Shown here: piece after piece, positions 12,901 through 21,967 of the stretch
Layout of the letters: every line of letters begins with the position of its first letter
How positions within the stretch are numbered: position 1 is the first letter of the stretch
From: Nectonema munidae
Lineage: Eukaryota > Nematomorpha > Nectonematoida > Nectonematidae
Direction of reading: 5' to 3'
Length of the DNA stretch: 64,000 nucleotides
NCBI GenBank assembly: GCA_030549495.1
Contig: JAUIRK010001056.1
Span: 645,001-709,000 of the forward strand
Made by a program: the position numbers and the translations under genes
The notes under the pieces: generated by a model
What the model saw: the letters and a program-made list of their open reading frames with translations, nothing else
What the model was told of the DNA's origin: nothing
Databases searched by the model: none

Positions 12901-15900
12901 TAAGCGCGAAAAATAAGTGCATGAAGAGCACCTTTATCTAGAAAACATCAATAAAAAGTTCATTCTTTAACTATAGGAAAAGCATTATTAAACTTTCTCT
13001 TATTCATGCGTTATCTCTCTTTAATTAGAGCAGTTAAAAAAATGAAAATACCATATTTGCAGCCATACAACTCAAGCCGCAACGAGATCAAACTATTCCA
13101 CCTGAAAGGTACGATCTGAATCTTTTTGGTGATTATCGCAGGTACAATTTCAATGTGAAGAATGCCTGAGCTATTCGAGTTTCCAACGAATTTCTTAAAA
13201 AAAATGACATGAAAACTTCTAATGCCGTAAAAGTAAACATCGTGTACAACAATTCCTATTTCTAACCATGACATCTAAATGTGCTTAATTATGGAAGCTT
13301 TTTTTTTGGAGAGTTTCTTGTCTTGTTATTAAATACTTTATGCATCTCTAAACAATTTTATACTAAGTCAAAATTGTTCCTCAAATCGCTAACAAAAATA
13401 ATATATCAAATATATTTTTAAATAAAATTATAAACTAATTTTGATCAAGGCGATATCTTCTCAAAATTACAATGATAATAATATCTATAGACAAGCAAGG
13501 GACAAGAAGAGGACAACTCGTGTACAGACAGACAACTTGCTTTATATCTTGTGGAAAAACGCACAAATGATCGAAGCCATTAATGTTCAACCTACGAAGG
13601 AATTGAACATGCATATACGAGAATATAGAAAAAACACAGTAAAAATATAGTACAGCTACAACTTATTTACTTAATTCTAGTATACACTATTGTACCAATA
13701 CATATATATAATTATACCTTTCAAAATATCAAATGTCTTGTATGCAACTAGGCGTGGAGGAGAATGAACAAAGCTTTCTGCAACTAATATCTCATGTATA
13801 CACTAGCTCTTCTTAAGTTCTGGTTTACCTGCAACGAACTGACAACATTCTATACAACTTATTTTACTTATACATAAATGCTAAAACAGAGCACAAGCTC
13901 CATATCATACAATTTGGAAAATTGGTTTAATGAATCAATTACAGAAACCGATTAAAATGTTATAATATATACGTCTAAAATAACCTACAATCATAAACTA
14001 ATAAAAAAACAATGAGGTTTTTCAAAAAAAAAATAGGTAAAAACTTTCAAATGGCTGAAAACACCTTTTCACAGAAATTCCAGACAATTGTTCTTTCATC
14101 AAATTAAAATGTCATATGGTTGAAATGCCATTTGATTGAAATGTTGTAGACAGGGCCGGTGCTAGGAAATGAAGGGCTTAATTAGAAATCTGATAGCAGG
14201 GATCCGACTCTACATAGTTAAATTTATCGGTGTTTATATTTCATATAAATTCAACCACCTTCAAAACAACCTTCAAGGCACGGAGCCCAATTTGATAACA
14301 TCGGTCAAATCGGCTAGCAACGGGCGCTGGTCGTAGAGCCAGCCGTTTGCGACAATCGAAAAAATATAATTAAATGTCATTGATCTTTTGAATGTTGGGA
14401 GTAGGAAAAAGAACTGCCCAATGATCACTGATGCTTTTTCTATAATAATTATTACGCTTTGCATAACACACCCCTATCCATAGAGAGTAGAAAAGTGATG
14501 CATACTCCTAGCACCTACTGGAGTAGAGTGCTTATCTCAAACTCAAGGCATCCCAAGCGGAGAGCGGCTTAGAAAGTCAGGGAGAGGTAGGGATGGGAGA
14601 ACCTATTCTCCCAGGGGAAGGGGATAAAATTCACAGACATTTATTTTTTTTATTTTATTGACAAGAAATAAATTTCAAAAACCATATTTTTAATGATTAT
14701 AAAGTTGTTTTAAGAACTAATATTCGCACGCATCATTACCAAATTTTGAACTATTTCTAGATGCAAATTTATTTATTTGTTGGTAATAAAATTTGATCCC
14801 AACTTCTAAGAACTAGCCCGCCCGTATTGTAAATTTTTTTTTATATACCAAACTACATAAAAGTGGTAAATTGCCTTCCCTTCCCTTCCCTTTCCTTCCA
14901 AAAGATTAAAACCTCCTATTTTTGCATCTGGTAACGCTGGATCAAGTAACGCTTTATAAACATCGATTCTTTAAATTAATTTTAATTGGCGTTGAGAATT
15001 TGTTTTTATAACTGTTTTTCAATTTGGTTCTAATAGAAAGTTTATCATTTTCACTATTACAGACTGAGGTCTGAGATAATAATTATCAGTTCCTTGAGAG
15101 TCTATTACATTAGTTTTGTTGCAAATATTTTCTTAATCAATTTTTGTGCCTGAAAATAAATTGAAAAATTTAAGTAATTGGAAACAAATTTTTAAAAATT
15201 TGAAATCATTTTTATTGCTTCTTTGATATTTTCGAAAAAATATGTCTTAACGATTTTTCTTTGATATACTATCATTATGATAGAAAAGTTTTTCAATGAT
15301 AAAATTGTTTGTGTTTTTTAAGGTTTTTATAGTTCGTAGAAAACTGTTTTTGTAAATATACTAAAGCTGTAAAGAACACCTCTCTACAACATATTTATAA
15401 TAAGTTAAACAAATTACAAAATAAAAAAAGTTATTATAACAAGGAAGATCGAGATAAAGAATGCCTTTTAGAAACACTTAATCCTTATTACCCCTTCGGG
15501 TTTGGACCCATATGAAAAATTAGTTGCTCATATATTAGCAACCAGGCTATGTTCATAATTTATTTTTTGTGACTTTTACTATTATACTGCTCTTTAAATT
15601 TTTACATATTTTATTTTTTTCTTCGGCTATTATTTTGTATGTTGTAAAAAAAGTAACATACAGCCCCTTAGGCTCCATTTGGTCCCTAAAATAAATATTG
15701 CTTTCAAAACACAATAAAATAATTTTAAAAATGTATATATAATTTTTAAGAGACGAAAATTGAAAGTTATAGTTATAGGTCATAAATTTAAGATCTTCAT
15801 TATATCTGATAATTTTTGAGAATTATTACTGAAAACAGAAATTCCTATAAATTATTCTACTAATTTTAACCACCTTACTTCAGTGTGCAAAAGTAATTGG

Positions 15901-18900
15901 TTGAAAATCTCATCATTTTCCTCACATAGCTTTTCAAACAGTCGGGAATTAAGAGGGTGAGCTTTCATTTTATTGATTGATCTTATGCACACTTTCAAAG
16001 CTTCATGCAGTTCACCACTCAGTTTTTTTGCTACAAGATGCTGTCTGTGTAAAACACAGTGAACAGCATATACAGTAGAAACCTTTTCCTTTAAAAAGAC
16101 AGAAAAACCTCTGTAACGACCTACCATAGCTGGTGCACCATCGGTAGAAACTGCAATAATATTTCCGAGCGGAATGTTGTGGTTGTTTAAATATTCTTCT
16201 AAGCATAAAAAAATAGTTTTACCTTTTGAATCAGTTTCAAGATAATTAGCGAACAGAAACTCATCAACAGTATCATTAAAAGTTGGGCTATGAAACCTCA
16301 CATAAGCCATTAGGATATTTGAATTTCCAAAAGTTGATTCATCAAGTTGAATAGCAAACTTGCAATGCTGAAGCTCAGAGGTCACCATTTTTTCCACATC
16401 AAAGGCCATTTCTTCAATGCGCCGTTGCACAGATCTTGCACTCAAAGGTATGGATTTTAAAACTAGTGTGGAGCCTTTCTTTAGAACATATTCAATTGCA
16501 TCTTTTATAGCAGGTAATATAATTTCTTCGCCAATAGTGTACGGTTTGCCCTTCTTTGCTATATTAAGAGAGATATTGTATGATGCTTTTAGTCCTCCTT
16601 CACTATCACTGCTAGCAGATGATTTTAAAAAAGCATTCAAGCTTGGCCTAGCTCTCAATTTTCCTTTCAGCATTTTAAAATAATCAGGATCTTTATTTTT
16701 TTATCAGAATGAATCCTTTCTAAATGATCATCTTTCATTTTAGCTGGCTTCATGGCATCATTGCTGAAAGTTTTTTCACATAACAAGCACATGGGTATAG
16801 TTTCATTGACAAACGATGGTACAAAACCAAATTTCAAATACTCCTGAGAATATTGCCTACATTTTTTCTTAGAATTGGTACTGGACATTATGGGTATTGA
16901 AAATTAGAATTTATGTACAAGCAGAACGAGTTTCAACACAATAACACAAAAGCAGCAAAAGACGAGCACAAATATAAATGAAAGATGTCGGACAACTAAG
17001 AGCAAAAAGCAGTATGTATCGGCAAGCAAGACTGAACCTAAAAAAATTATTAAAATTTTAAAAAATAATAAAATTTATCAACTTAAAAAACAGACATTTT
17101 AGATCAGACAAGAGCTGGAGAATCCAAAAATGAGGCTTCAAAAAATCTTCGGAGTTGTGAGAATGGAGGGCCAATTTTCGCAGCTATAATGTCAAGGCAT
17201 CGCTTTGAAAGTATATGTTCAAGTCTTAGGTTTGATGATTTTTCTACAAGAAGAAGCAGAAAAAATGAAGACAAGTTTGCCCCAATCAGAGAGTTGTGGA
17301 ACGAATGGAGTTCAATATCCGAAAGACTATATAACTTGAACTTTTCATAACTGTTGATGAACAGCTAAAAGCTTTTCGTGGTAGAGCTCCATTCAAGCAA
17401 TACCTTCCAAACAAGCCAGCAAAATACGGGATTCAATTTTGGACACTTTGTGATGCCATCTCTTTTTACAATTGATACCTTATCTTGGAAAAAATTTTGG
17501 TGTTTCTCAAAAAAATATTTCTAAATCAGTCATTTTAGAGCTATGCGAAGGATTAAGAGGCTACAATGTAACATTTGACAACTTTTTTTGTTCTTTTTCT
17601 CTTGCACCAAAACTCTTGAAAAAAAATTTGACTTCCATTGAAACTATGAGAAAAAACAAGGTGTCATTGCCTGAAAATTTTGGATCACACAAGGTAATGT
17701 TTACATTGATTTTTTCATTAGTTTTTTTTTGTTTTTAGAAACGGCAAAAATACAGTTCGAAGTTTTTGTTCACTGAAGACACAACTTTAGTTTCTTATTT
17801 GTCTAAAAGAAACAAGGCCGTAATTCTCTAGAGTACTTTTCATCGTTCAAATGAGGTTTTGGATACAGAAAAAAATACCAAGAATTATTGATGACTACAA
17901 CAAAACCAAAGGAATACGTTCGATCAGATGGTATCATTTTATACAGTGAGTCGTCGAACAAATCGTTGGCCAGTAGCGGTTTTTTACAATATTCTTGATA
18001 TTTCAGCATTTAATGCTTACATTCTTTTCACCGAAATTAATTACAACTGGCAAAAAAATTGTCCCTACAAAAGAAGGTTATTTCTAGATTCACTTGGTAA
18101 GCAGCTAGCTAAGGAACATATTGAAAGAAAAGTAATTCTTCCAAGGCATATTAGTTAAGAAAGTGAAGAACACTCCCTCTTCTACTTTTCCAAATGAAGA
18201 AAAGCGCTAAGTCAAACGAAAAAGAGGTAGATGTTATTTATGCGAGAAATCTGAAAACAAGTGTGAATCTAAATGTGTAAAATGTCGAAGACATATCTGT
18301 AAACAACATTATAATATAACATATATAAATTGTTGATTAACACACTCTCTTCATTTTAAATAAATTTTTTGTTTTCATCTCAAAATGATAAAGTATTGGG
18401 AATGAATTACTATATTTTTTGCGTGGGGTCCATTTGGACCCGAAGGGGCTGAGTGTTATTCTAAACGAAGGGGTAACGGGGGTTAAATCACAACGACATT
18501 GCTATAGTGGTCTATAATGCTTATGGATAATCTTATTTGCTAAAAAAATACAATAAGGTAAACTAGAGTTAATAAAATTTCAATTTTAAATCCCCGTTTT
18601 AATTGGCCAAATTAATTCTTCCCTGATTAAGGAAGAATTGGGAGTATCTCTCCCCGTGGAGAACGGAAAGAATGCTTTCCTTAGGGGGAATGAGAATTTC
18701 GGGGTCCGCGCAGGAATCCGATACCTAAGCCTTGCCAGAGTTCGTTCGTTCTTAGCTTTACCAGTAACTTTGTAGTGAGTTCAGTATTTGAACGCAAAAT
18801 AATTTACTCGGCAATGCTAGGTCCTACCCAACAGAATGGGACCCGCATGGAGGAAAAAGTATCATTGAATACTTATTAGTAATCATGCGTTATGTTAAGT

Positions 18901-21188
18901 GAGTGTGTAAAGGTAAATCATTGAGAAGGCACATTGCGCCGCTTGTATCGATCTATGAGAAAGTAGGCTTGATCCAGGATCGAACCCAAGAACTTGAGTT
19001 ATCGAAACCTAGTATCTAACCAACCTTACTCACGCCCCTACAAAATGTAGACAAAAATGTCGGCAACTTGTGGTACGTGACAAAATGTTGAATGAAAAAA
19101 CAATTAAAAAAAGCCATTTATATAAATTGGTTAATAACTTGAAGTGGGTAAAAACATGTTGAAGAAAAATAGATTAAAAAAAACGAGGAAAAAAATTAAG
19201 TGAGATAAAAATTAGGTAATTAGTTAGTTGAAAAAAGAGTCGTTGTTTGTTTGGTTATTTTTTTCATCGACATTTTATCAAACCCATAAGTTGTCGAGAT
19301 TAGGAGATTGAAGCGTTATGTGATATAACTGGTAAGATAAGAAAGAGAGAACATATACGGTACACATGATTATATTCCTTTATTCAAGTCAAGTATGATT
19401 TATATAATGGACTTTTGATACGCTCTATCCAAGTAGTGGACCACGATATGATATACAAAATCTAATAAAGAATCACAAGAATCATCAACCATGCTATATA
19501 TCTCATATTTTTCATTTAATAAAACTGCCTAACCACAAGCTTGATCTAGGAGTTTTCTAAAAAAAAATCAAATATGAGGTATTTATAATTGTGACATTCC
19601 AAAAATGAAATTTATTTTTATATCGAAATTTTAAAGGACTTCGTTATAAGAGTTTTATGCGAGAAACAAGAGGTGTCGTGCTTCTAAGATATTATAATAA
19701 CAATTTACAAAAAATATTCTTACGCAGAAAAAGTAAAAGAGCAATACTGTAATTAAATGCATCCTATTTTACTTACATTGTCTTATTAATTAACAAAGCA
19801 GTGAGTATGCAATACGTCGATATGAATGAAAAGAGGAGGTACCTTAGGTGCACCAAGTTCATCATTCAAAAAGATCCATTGATGCCTATCATCATTGTAT
19901 TTTATCATGAATTCGGAAATGTATTCGTTAGAATTCGGCCTTCCTTGAACATCAATTGCAGTTATTTTGTATCGAGTATTTTCATTGAGAAAGTCCAAAT
20001 CCACTTGTAAATATTGATCTGTATTTGAAACGCCAGCGGTCCAAGAGCCTTAGATTTAACAGCAAAAAAGTAAGATTCAGAAAAAAGTTCCAAATCATCA
20101 CGGCTGTCAAATCAAAACAATAAACATCGACTCCAATCTTTCTATTCCGACTCTAATTTTATTTCTGATAAAACTTGGTTTTCATTAATAGTAGTTTGAA
20201 TCAAATTCCTTATCAGAACTAGGCTAGACTTTACATTGCAAGGAACTACACGTTACAACTATTTATATTTTCAAAGTTTAAAAATGAAAATAAATTAAGA
20301 AAGACATATTATTAAAAAATGCTACTAAAAGCCAAACATTGCAAGTTTATTAAATTTTACATCTCATATTTGTGCAAGTAAAATTGAAAATCAATTAATT
20401 TTGTAACATAAAATGTTCTTAGAAATAGATTCGGTGGTATCTTTTTTTAAAGAAGCTTTTGATTTGGATCTATTAATTTTGAGAGCAGAGAAAAGTCTTT
20501 CAAAGATAGCTTGAGTAGATGGCATTGCAGATAAGTTTTCGCTACATATTTTATGATTTCAGGTTTTGTGGATTCTGTCGGTGTAAGCAGAGTTGTATCG
20601 ACTCCGCCTCCATTAAGTTCTTACATGTATTGGACTCAGATTCAGCCCCAGAAACAAAATTACGTTCTCTACTATTTTGCTACTAATATTCTCACAAGAG
20701 TATATGCACTTTGTTCTTATTTAAAGAAATAAAAGGTGACATTTTTTCTTACTTTTTTCAATCTTTTTAACACTTCATGTCATAAAATTATTCCTAAAAA
20801 AGAGAAAAAAGTTCAATTTTTTTTTGAAAATTAGCTACTTATTTTTTATCAAAATTTTTGTACGCAATTGAGTCCAAGTCGATTAATTTCTCCTCGCCTC
20901 TGCAAAACTGTCATCTACGCTAGCCTCAGATATATTTTTCTTGTCTCAGCAATAGACTGCTCTAAAATTATTCTTCCGATAGGATGCATCTCTCTTATTC
21001 CATGAGTTATGCACGGAAAATGTTTTACTTTTTTTTTTTTATAAAATTAAATAAATGTATACCAGAATTATCGCGTAATCTTGCATGCTTAGCAGATCGG
21101 GAAGAAGAAAATTGTGAGGATGCTGAGAAAGCAAAGTCAGGAAAATCGGTTGTTTCTAATCCCAGAGCTTCGTTGCAGTTATTCACAC
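698..21188 (-). CDS. Nrx-IV: Contactin-associated protein / neurexin IV-like adhesion protein (partial, 12 exons)
   Basis: Spliced minus-strand gene with exons, in transcript order, at 21063-21188, 19843-20048, 13052-13193, 12427-12636, 10950-11131, 9854-10021, 8157-8318, 6490-6577, 6298-6435, 4127-4280, 1859-2099 and 698-920. All junctions are GT-AG and their phases agree. The order F5/8C discoidin, LamG, LamG, EGF, fibrinogen-like start is that of the Caspr/neurexin IV family, single-pass membrane proteins of septate or paranodal junctions that bind contactins. Recognised marks are SWTAG and LQVDL in the discoidin domain, GSLLDDGQWHDV in LamG1, NDGLWHKV in LamG2, CHPNPCEHSGRC in the EGF and a CEQRLSYKC segment after it. 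The signal-peptide exon was not found to the right. The remaining LamG, EGF, transmembrane and cytoplasmic parts must lie left of position 1. Family assignment is sure; the exact orthologue (Caspr versus neurexin IV) is inferred. Confidence 0.9.
1475..1612. mobile_element. TTAA MITE (piggyBac type), copy A
   Basis: A 130-base body between two TTAA sites, with ends CCCATTAAG and CTTAATGGG that are inverted repeats. Contains CAGACGAT repeats and, near its right end, the palindrome ATGTTCCCAAATGGGAACAT. Related copies lie at 7.9, 21.8, 40.9, 42.1, 42.3, 58.0 and 62.9 kb. Confidence 0.75.
1859..2099 (-). CDS. Nrx-IV: Neurexin IV-like exon: EGF repeat and fibrinogen-like start
   Basis: Reads RCHPNPCEHSGRC, FFCDCSSTGYTGAVCH, then VDGSGPFKPME. 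All six EGF cysteines are present, followed by the D-x-DGSGP motif that opens the fibrinogen-like segment of Caspr proteins. Acceptor catttacaag, donor gtaggc, phase 2 in and 0 out. Confidence 0.92.
2545..2926. mobile_element. hAT MITE with perfect 8-base target duplication
   Basis: The body is 2553-2918, flanked on both sides by GTATGAAT. The ends TAGAGATGTATC and GATTCATCTCTA form an imperfect inverted repeat. The interior is a degenerate run of GGATATCCGCAT-like units. A 90-codon minus-strand frame here is a product of these repeats, not a gene. Confidence 0.85.
2927..4126. other. Intron; nothing recognised
   Basis: AT-rich intron of the neurexin IV-like gene, with no exon, repeat family or open frame that I can support. 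Confidence 0.4.
4127..4280 (-). CDS. Nrx-IV: Neurexin IV-like exon: end of LamG2
   Basis: Reads IPGFIGCMGNVILDS and FEDGVILNACSLIDR, the F-x-GC and C-x-I-x-D-R end of LamG2 that leads into the EGF. Acceptor gttttcaaag, donor gtatgc, phase 1 in and 2 out. Confidence 0.88.
4853..4949 (-). repeat. Partial tRNA-derived SINE, family 2
   Basis: Shares the block TATCGCATCCAAG, then CTTCCAT and TGGTAGGGATA, with the better copy at 33,955-34,086. The B-box-like GGGTTTCGAAC is read on the plus strand as a degraded form. The tRNA head is missing. Confidence 0.6.
5085..5757 (+). mobile_element. LINE 3' tail (Jockey/R1/I-like reverse transcriptase end)
   Basis: Broken plus-strand frames give ALRTITGCTMDTNTQHLH, ILPL-like segments, ITCPYIHTT and NPVEVAKFLDKW. 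These are the well-known C-terminal blocks of Jockey-group LINE reverse transcriptases (the A-x-R-x-I-T-G-x(n)-HLH block, then the cysteine-histidine motif and the final PVEVA-FL). Several stops and frameshifts interrupt it. It ends in AACAGCAATAACAACC, a typical LINE 3' tail. The stretch is extremely poor in G. It lies antisense in a neurexin IV-like intron. Confidence 0.8.
6298..6435 (-). CDS. Nrx-IV: Neurexin IV-like exon: LamG2 core
   Basis: Reads VTFNDGLWHKVVAAIQEN and ISIKTGQTYMIGG; NDGLWH and the Y-x-I-G-G strand are LamG landmarks. Acceptor ccttttgcag, donor gtatct, phase 1 on both sides. Confidence 0.9.
6490..6577 (-). CDS. Nrx-IV: Neurexin IV-like exon: middle of LamG2
   Basis: Short exon reading LYLSNGNVEMLIRQDV, the strand after the LamG2 start. 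Acceptor tttgcaag, donor gtaggc, phase 0 in and 1 out. Only 54 bases of intron separate it from the next exon. Confidence 0.82.
7526..7857 (-). mobile_element. hAT MITE, deletion derivative of the 44.6 kb transposon
   Basis: The body is 7534-7849, flanked by the perfect 8-base duplication AATTAACC. It matches, in reverse, about 245 bases of the 3' end and about 70 bases of the 5' end of the hAT element at 44,564-46,940, with the transposase gene removed. The ends are TAGTGGTTCCCAACC and GGTTGGGAATCACTG. Confidence 0.92.
7852..7939. mobile_element. Short TTAA MITE, copy B
   Basis: An 80-base body between TTAA sites. Its right part ATGTTCCAAAATAAGAACAT, then TTGGCCGTAAATGGG, matches copies A and E. 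Its left TTAA falls inside the target duplication of the adjoining hAT MITE. Confidence 0.6.
8157..8318 (-). CDS. Nrx-IV: Neurexin IV-like exon: first part of LamG2
   Basis: Reads ITFTTSSSYFTW, LNITLEFRTFELDGLLAY and FASGGHFI, the start of a LamG domain. Acceptor ttcttgtttag, donor gtaatt, 54 codons, phase 0 on both sides, which joins exactly to the next exon. Confidence 0.85.
8647..9054. mobile_element. hAT MITE with perfect 8-base target duplication
   Basis: The body is 8655-9046, flanked by ACTTAAAG on both sides. The ends CAGTGGTTCTCAACAC and GCTAAGAGAACCAGTG are hAT-type inverted repeats. No coding capacity. Confidence 0.9.
9854..10021 (-). CDS. Nrx-IV: Neurexin IV-like exon: end of LamG1 and linker
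   Basis: Reads ITFGGVPSFGLP, NFVGCMEGIQFEDVDV and VNFFCS, matching the Caspr LamG1 end (FGGIP, F.GC.E, then a cysteine pair). Acceptor atttccaag, donor gtatcc, 56 codons, phase 0 on both sides. The larger plus-strand frame over it is a shadow. Confidence 0.88.
10950..11131 (-). CDS. Nrx-IV: Neurexin IV-like exon: second half of LamG1
   Basis: Reads LEAGSLLDDGQWHDVTI, SLIVDRIQV and QQLDLDLS. The DDGQWHDV block is the LamG hallmark. Acceptor tctttttag, donor gtaaga, phase 1 in and 0 out. Confidence 0.9.
12064..12167. mobile_element. Small inverted-repeat element (MITE-like)
   Basis: ATTTGACAGCTAAACA at the left mirrors TGTTTGTAGCTGTCAAAT at the right, about 104 bases apart, inside a neurexin IV-like intron. 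Family unknown; no clear target duplication. Confidence 0.5.
12427..12636 (-). CDS. Nrx-IV: Neurexin IV-like exon: first half of LamG1
   Basis: Reads ISFISGNDAFIRYNL, DISLRFKTHHKDAVLIHA and LVLELKDARLFLNINLG, a typical LamG N-terminal half. Acceptor ttcag after a T-rich tract, donor gtatct, phase 1 on both sides. Confidence 0.9.
13052..13193 (-). CDS. Nrx-IV: Neurexin IV-like exon: end of F5/8C domain
   Basis: Reads FVGNSNSSGILHIEI, IQIVPFRWN and LRLELYGCKY, the final strands and closing cysteine of a discoidin domain. The acceptor after a long T tract (ttttttttaag) gives phase 0 in; the donor gtattt gives phase 1 out. An earlier AG (cattag) is possible but fits the family worse. Confidence 0.9.
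13194..15477. other. Long intron; mostly nothing recognised
   Basis: Holds a CAGGGCCGGTGCTAGG segment at about 14,152 that looks like one end of a hAT-type element, whose partner end I cannot place, and a short TTCCC microsatellite at 14,872-14,900. The rest is unmarked AT-rich intron. Confidence 0.4.
15852..16888 (-). pseudogene. hAT transposase of the ZBED5-like group, truncated
   Basis: Begins MSSTNSKKKCRQYSQEYL with a BED-type finger (MCLLCEKTFSNDAMKP then HLERIHSDK). It shifts frame near 16,680 and continues for 273 codons with AIQLDEST, STDGAPAMVGRYRG, HCVLHRQHLVAKKL and LLLHTEVRWL. These are the hAT catalytic and insertion-domain blocks of the ZBED5/FAM200-like lineage. It stops right after VRWL, so the last third, including the dimerisation domain, is missing. 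One frameshift plus truncation. It is nested, in the opposite direction, inside the piggyBac element. Confidence 0.88.
17050..18330 (+). pseudogene. piggyBac transposase, decayed
   Basis: Successive plus frames give IMSRHRFESICSSLRFDD, TVDEQLKAFRGRAPFKQY, PYLGKNFGV, YNVTFDNFFCS, SRRTNRWPVAVFY and a C-terminal cysteine-rich finger (RCYLCE, KCVKCRRHIC). These follow the order of piggyBac DDD transposases; the first catalytic aspartate is in VDEQ and the second in TFDNFF. Stops and frameshifts at several points (for example near 17,346, 17,475 and 17,740-17,830) make it inactive, and the N-terminus is absent because of the nested hAT. About 70 C-terminal codons remain readable. Confidence 0.85.
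18909..19038 (-). repeat. tRNA-derived SINE, family 1
   Basis: Read on the minus strand it starts GTGAGTAAGGTTGGTTAGAT (A-box region), has the B box GGGTTCGATCC, then GATACAAGCGGCGCAAT and CAATGATTTACCTTT. Same family as 31,835, 38,502, 48,747 and 52,212. Confidence 0.8.
19061..19296. mobile_element. MITE with about 28-base inverted ends
   Basis: TCGGCAACTTGTGG...GACAAAATGT at the left mirrors CGACATTTTATC...CATAAGTTGTCGA at the right. Superfamily not assigned. It directly follows the SINE at 18,909. Confidence 0.6.
19843..20048 (-). CDS. Nrx-IV: Neurexin IV-like exon: middle of F5/8C domain
   Basis: Reads SWTAGVSNTDQYLQVDLDF, ITAIDVQGR and MIKYNDDRHQW, all strong discoidin-core motifs. Acceptor aatctaag, donor gtacct, phase 1 in and phase 0 out. 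The overlapping plus-strand open frame in the same place is a shadow. Confidence 0.9.
20395..20640 (-). pseudogene. hAT transposase C-terminal remnant
   Basis: One minus frame reads LSAMPSTQAIFERLFSALKI then NRSKSKASLKKDTTESI, the hAT dimerisation domain (P-x-S-x(3)-ER-x-FS). The rest of the transposon is not recognisable. Lies in the intron between the first two neurexin IV-like exons. Confidence 0.7.
21063..21188 (-). CDS. Nrx-IV: Neurexin IV-like exon: start of F5/8C (discoidin) domain
   Basis: Reads NNCNEALGLE then FSASSQFSSSRSAKHARL, the N-terminal half of a discoidin domain (first cysteine, then the S/T-A-S-S strand). Acceptor gtgtag and donor gtatac. It ends in phase 1 and the next exon restores GSW across the junction. 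The previous exon ends with one unpaired base and should carry the signal peptide; I could not find it. Confidence 0.82.
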
Positions 21189-21831
21189 CTACACAAACTA
21201 AAAGATCATAAACATCCAATCAATATTAATGCACAGATGTTATGTATGAAAAAAATCAAGAGTAATGATAAAAATGACAGAAGGCGAACGTACTTGAGAG
21301 TCTTTTAAGTGATAAAAAACATAATGGGAAAAACTAAAGCAGAACTTGAACTTTTTGGAAGCAGTGAAAATAAGAAGGCCGCTTCAGTGAAAAATTTTGA
21401 TGAGACGTTCTATTACCCTTCCTGTCGTCGTAGGCAATCGACGTCAACTACGTGAAGATATAAAAATAACTAAAAACCATTCTAAACTCATAAAGTAGCA
21501 ATTTTTATAAAATAAGAAACAATCTAATTAAATAACCGAACAAATAAAAAACAAGACAACTAATTAATTAAATCATTAAAAACAAGAACTTTTACAAGAA
21601 ATACATTTTATAAAGACAATTTAAAACATTATATAATTTTAAACTTAAGAAAAAAAATCTTTTTTCAAATATATTTATATAAAATTTAAAAAATACTTTT
21701 TTGCAATTTAATTTTATTGAAAAAAAAATACAAAAAAGGTCATTTATAAATTAATTTTTAATTGAAAAAATTAAGCTATTTATAAAACTTCGATCTATCT
21801 CATCCTTACATACACAGTCGAGCATTTAATC

Positions 21832-21967
21832 TTAACCCGTTAACGGCCAGAATAATCAGACGATATCTAATGTAAAGCAGAAGATTTGTATTAGAGCAAT
21901 GATAAACGCAGACAATTCACATTTTTGTAAAGTCGACATATGTCGACTGTGGTCTATAACCGGTTAA
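21832..21967. mobile_element. TTAA MITE, copy C
   Basis: A 128-base body between TTAA sites, left end CCCGTTAACGGCCAGAATAA, right end with the palindrome GTCGACATATGTCGAC, then TATAACCGG. Very close to copy D at 42.3 kb (shared GACGATATCTAATGTAAAGC). Confidence 0.78.

Larger units (their letters stand above)
15478..18486 (+). mobile_element. piggyBac transposon with a nested hAT
   Basis: The body is 15,482-18,482 between TTAA sites. The left end reads TCCTTATTACCCCTTCG and the right end, reversed, CCCCCGTTACCCCTTCG. The CCCCTTCGGGT(n)GGACCC block recurs inside both ends. The right half carries a broken piggyBac transposase; a hAT fragment of opposite strand occupies about 15,870-17,040 and replaces the N-terminal region. 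Inserted in the 13,194-19,842 intron of the neurexin IV-like gene. Confidence 0.85.

Noticed and set aside
14152-14525. Candidate hAT-type element from CAGGGCCGGTGCTAGG to CCTAGCACC
   Set aside because: The ends match only over about nine bases and no 8-base duplication was found.
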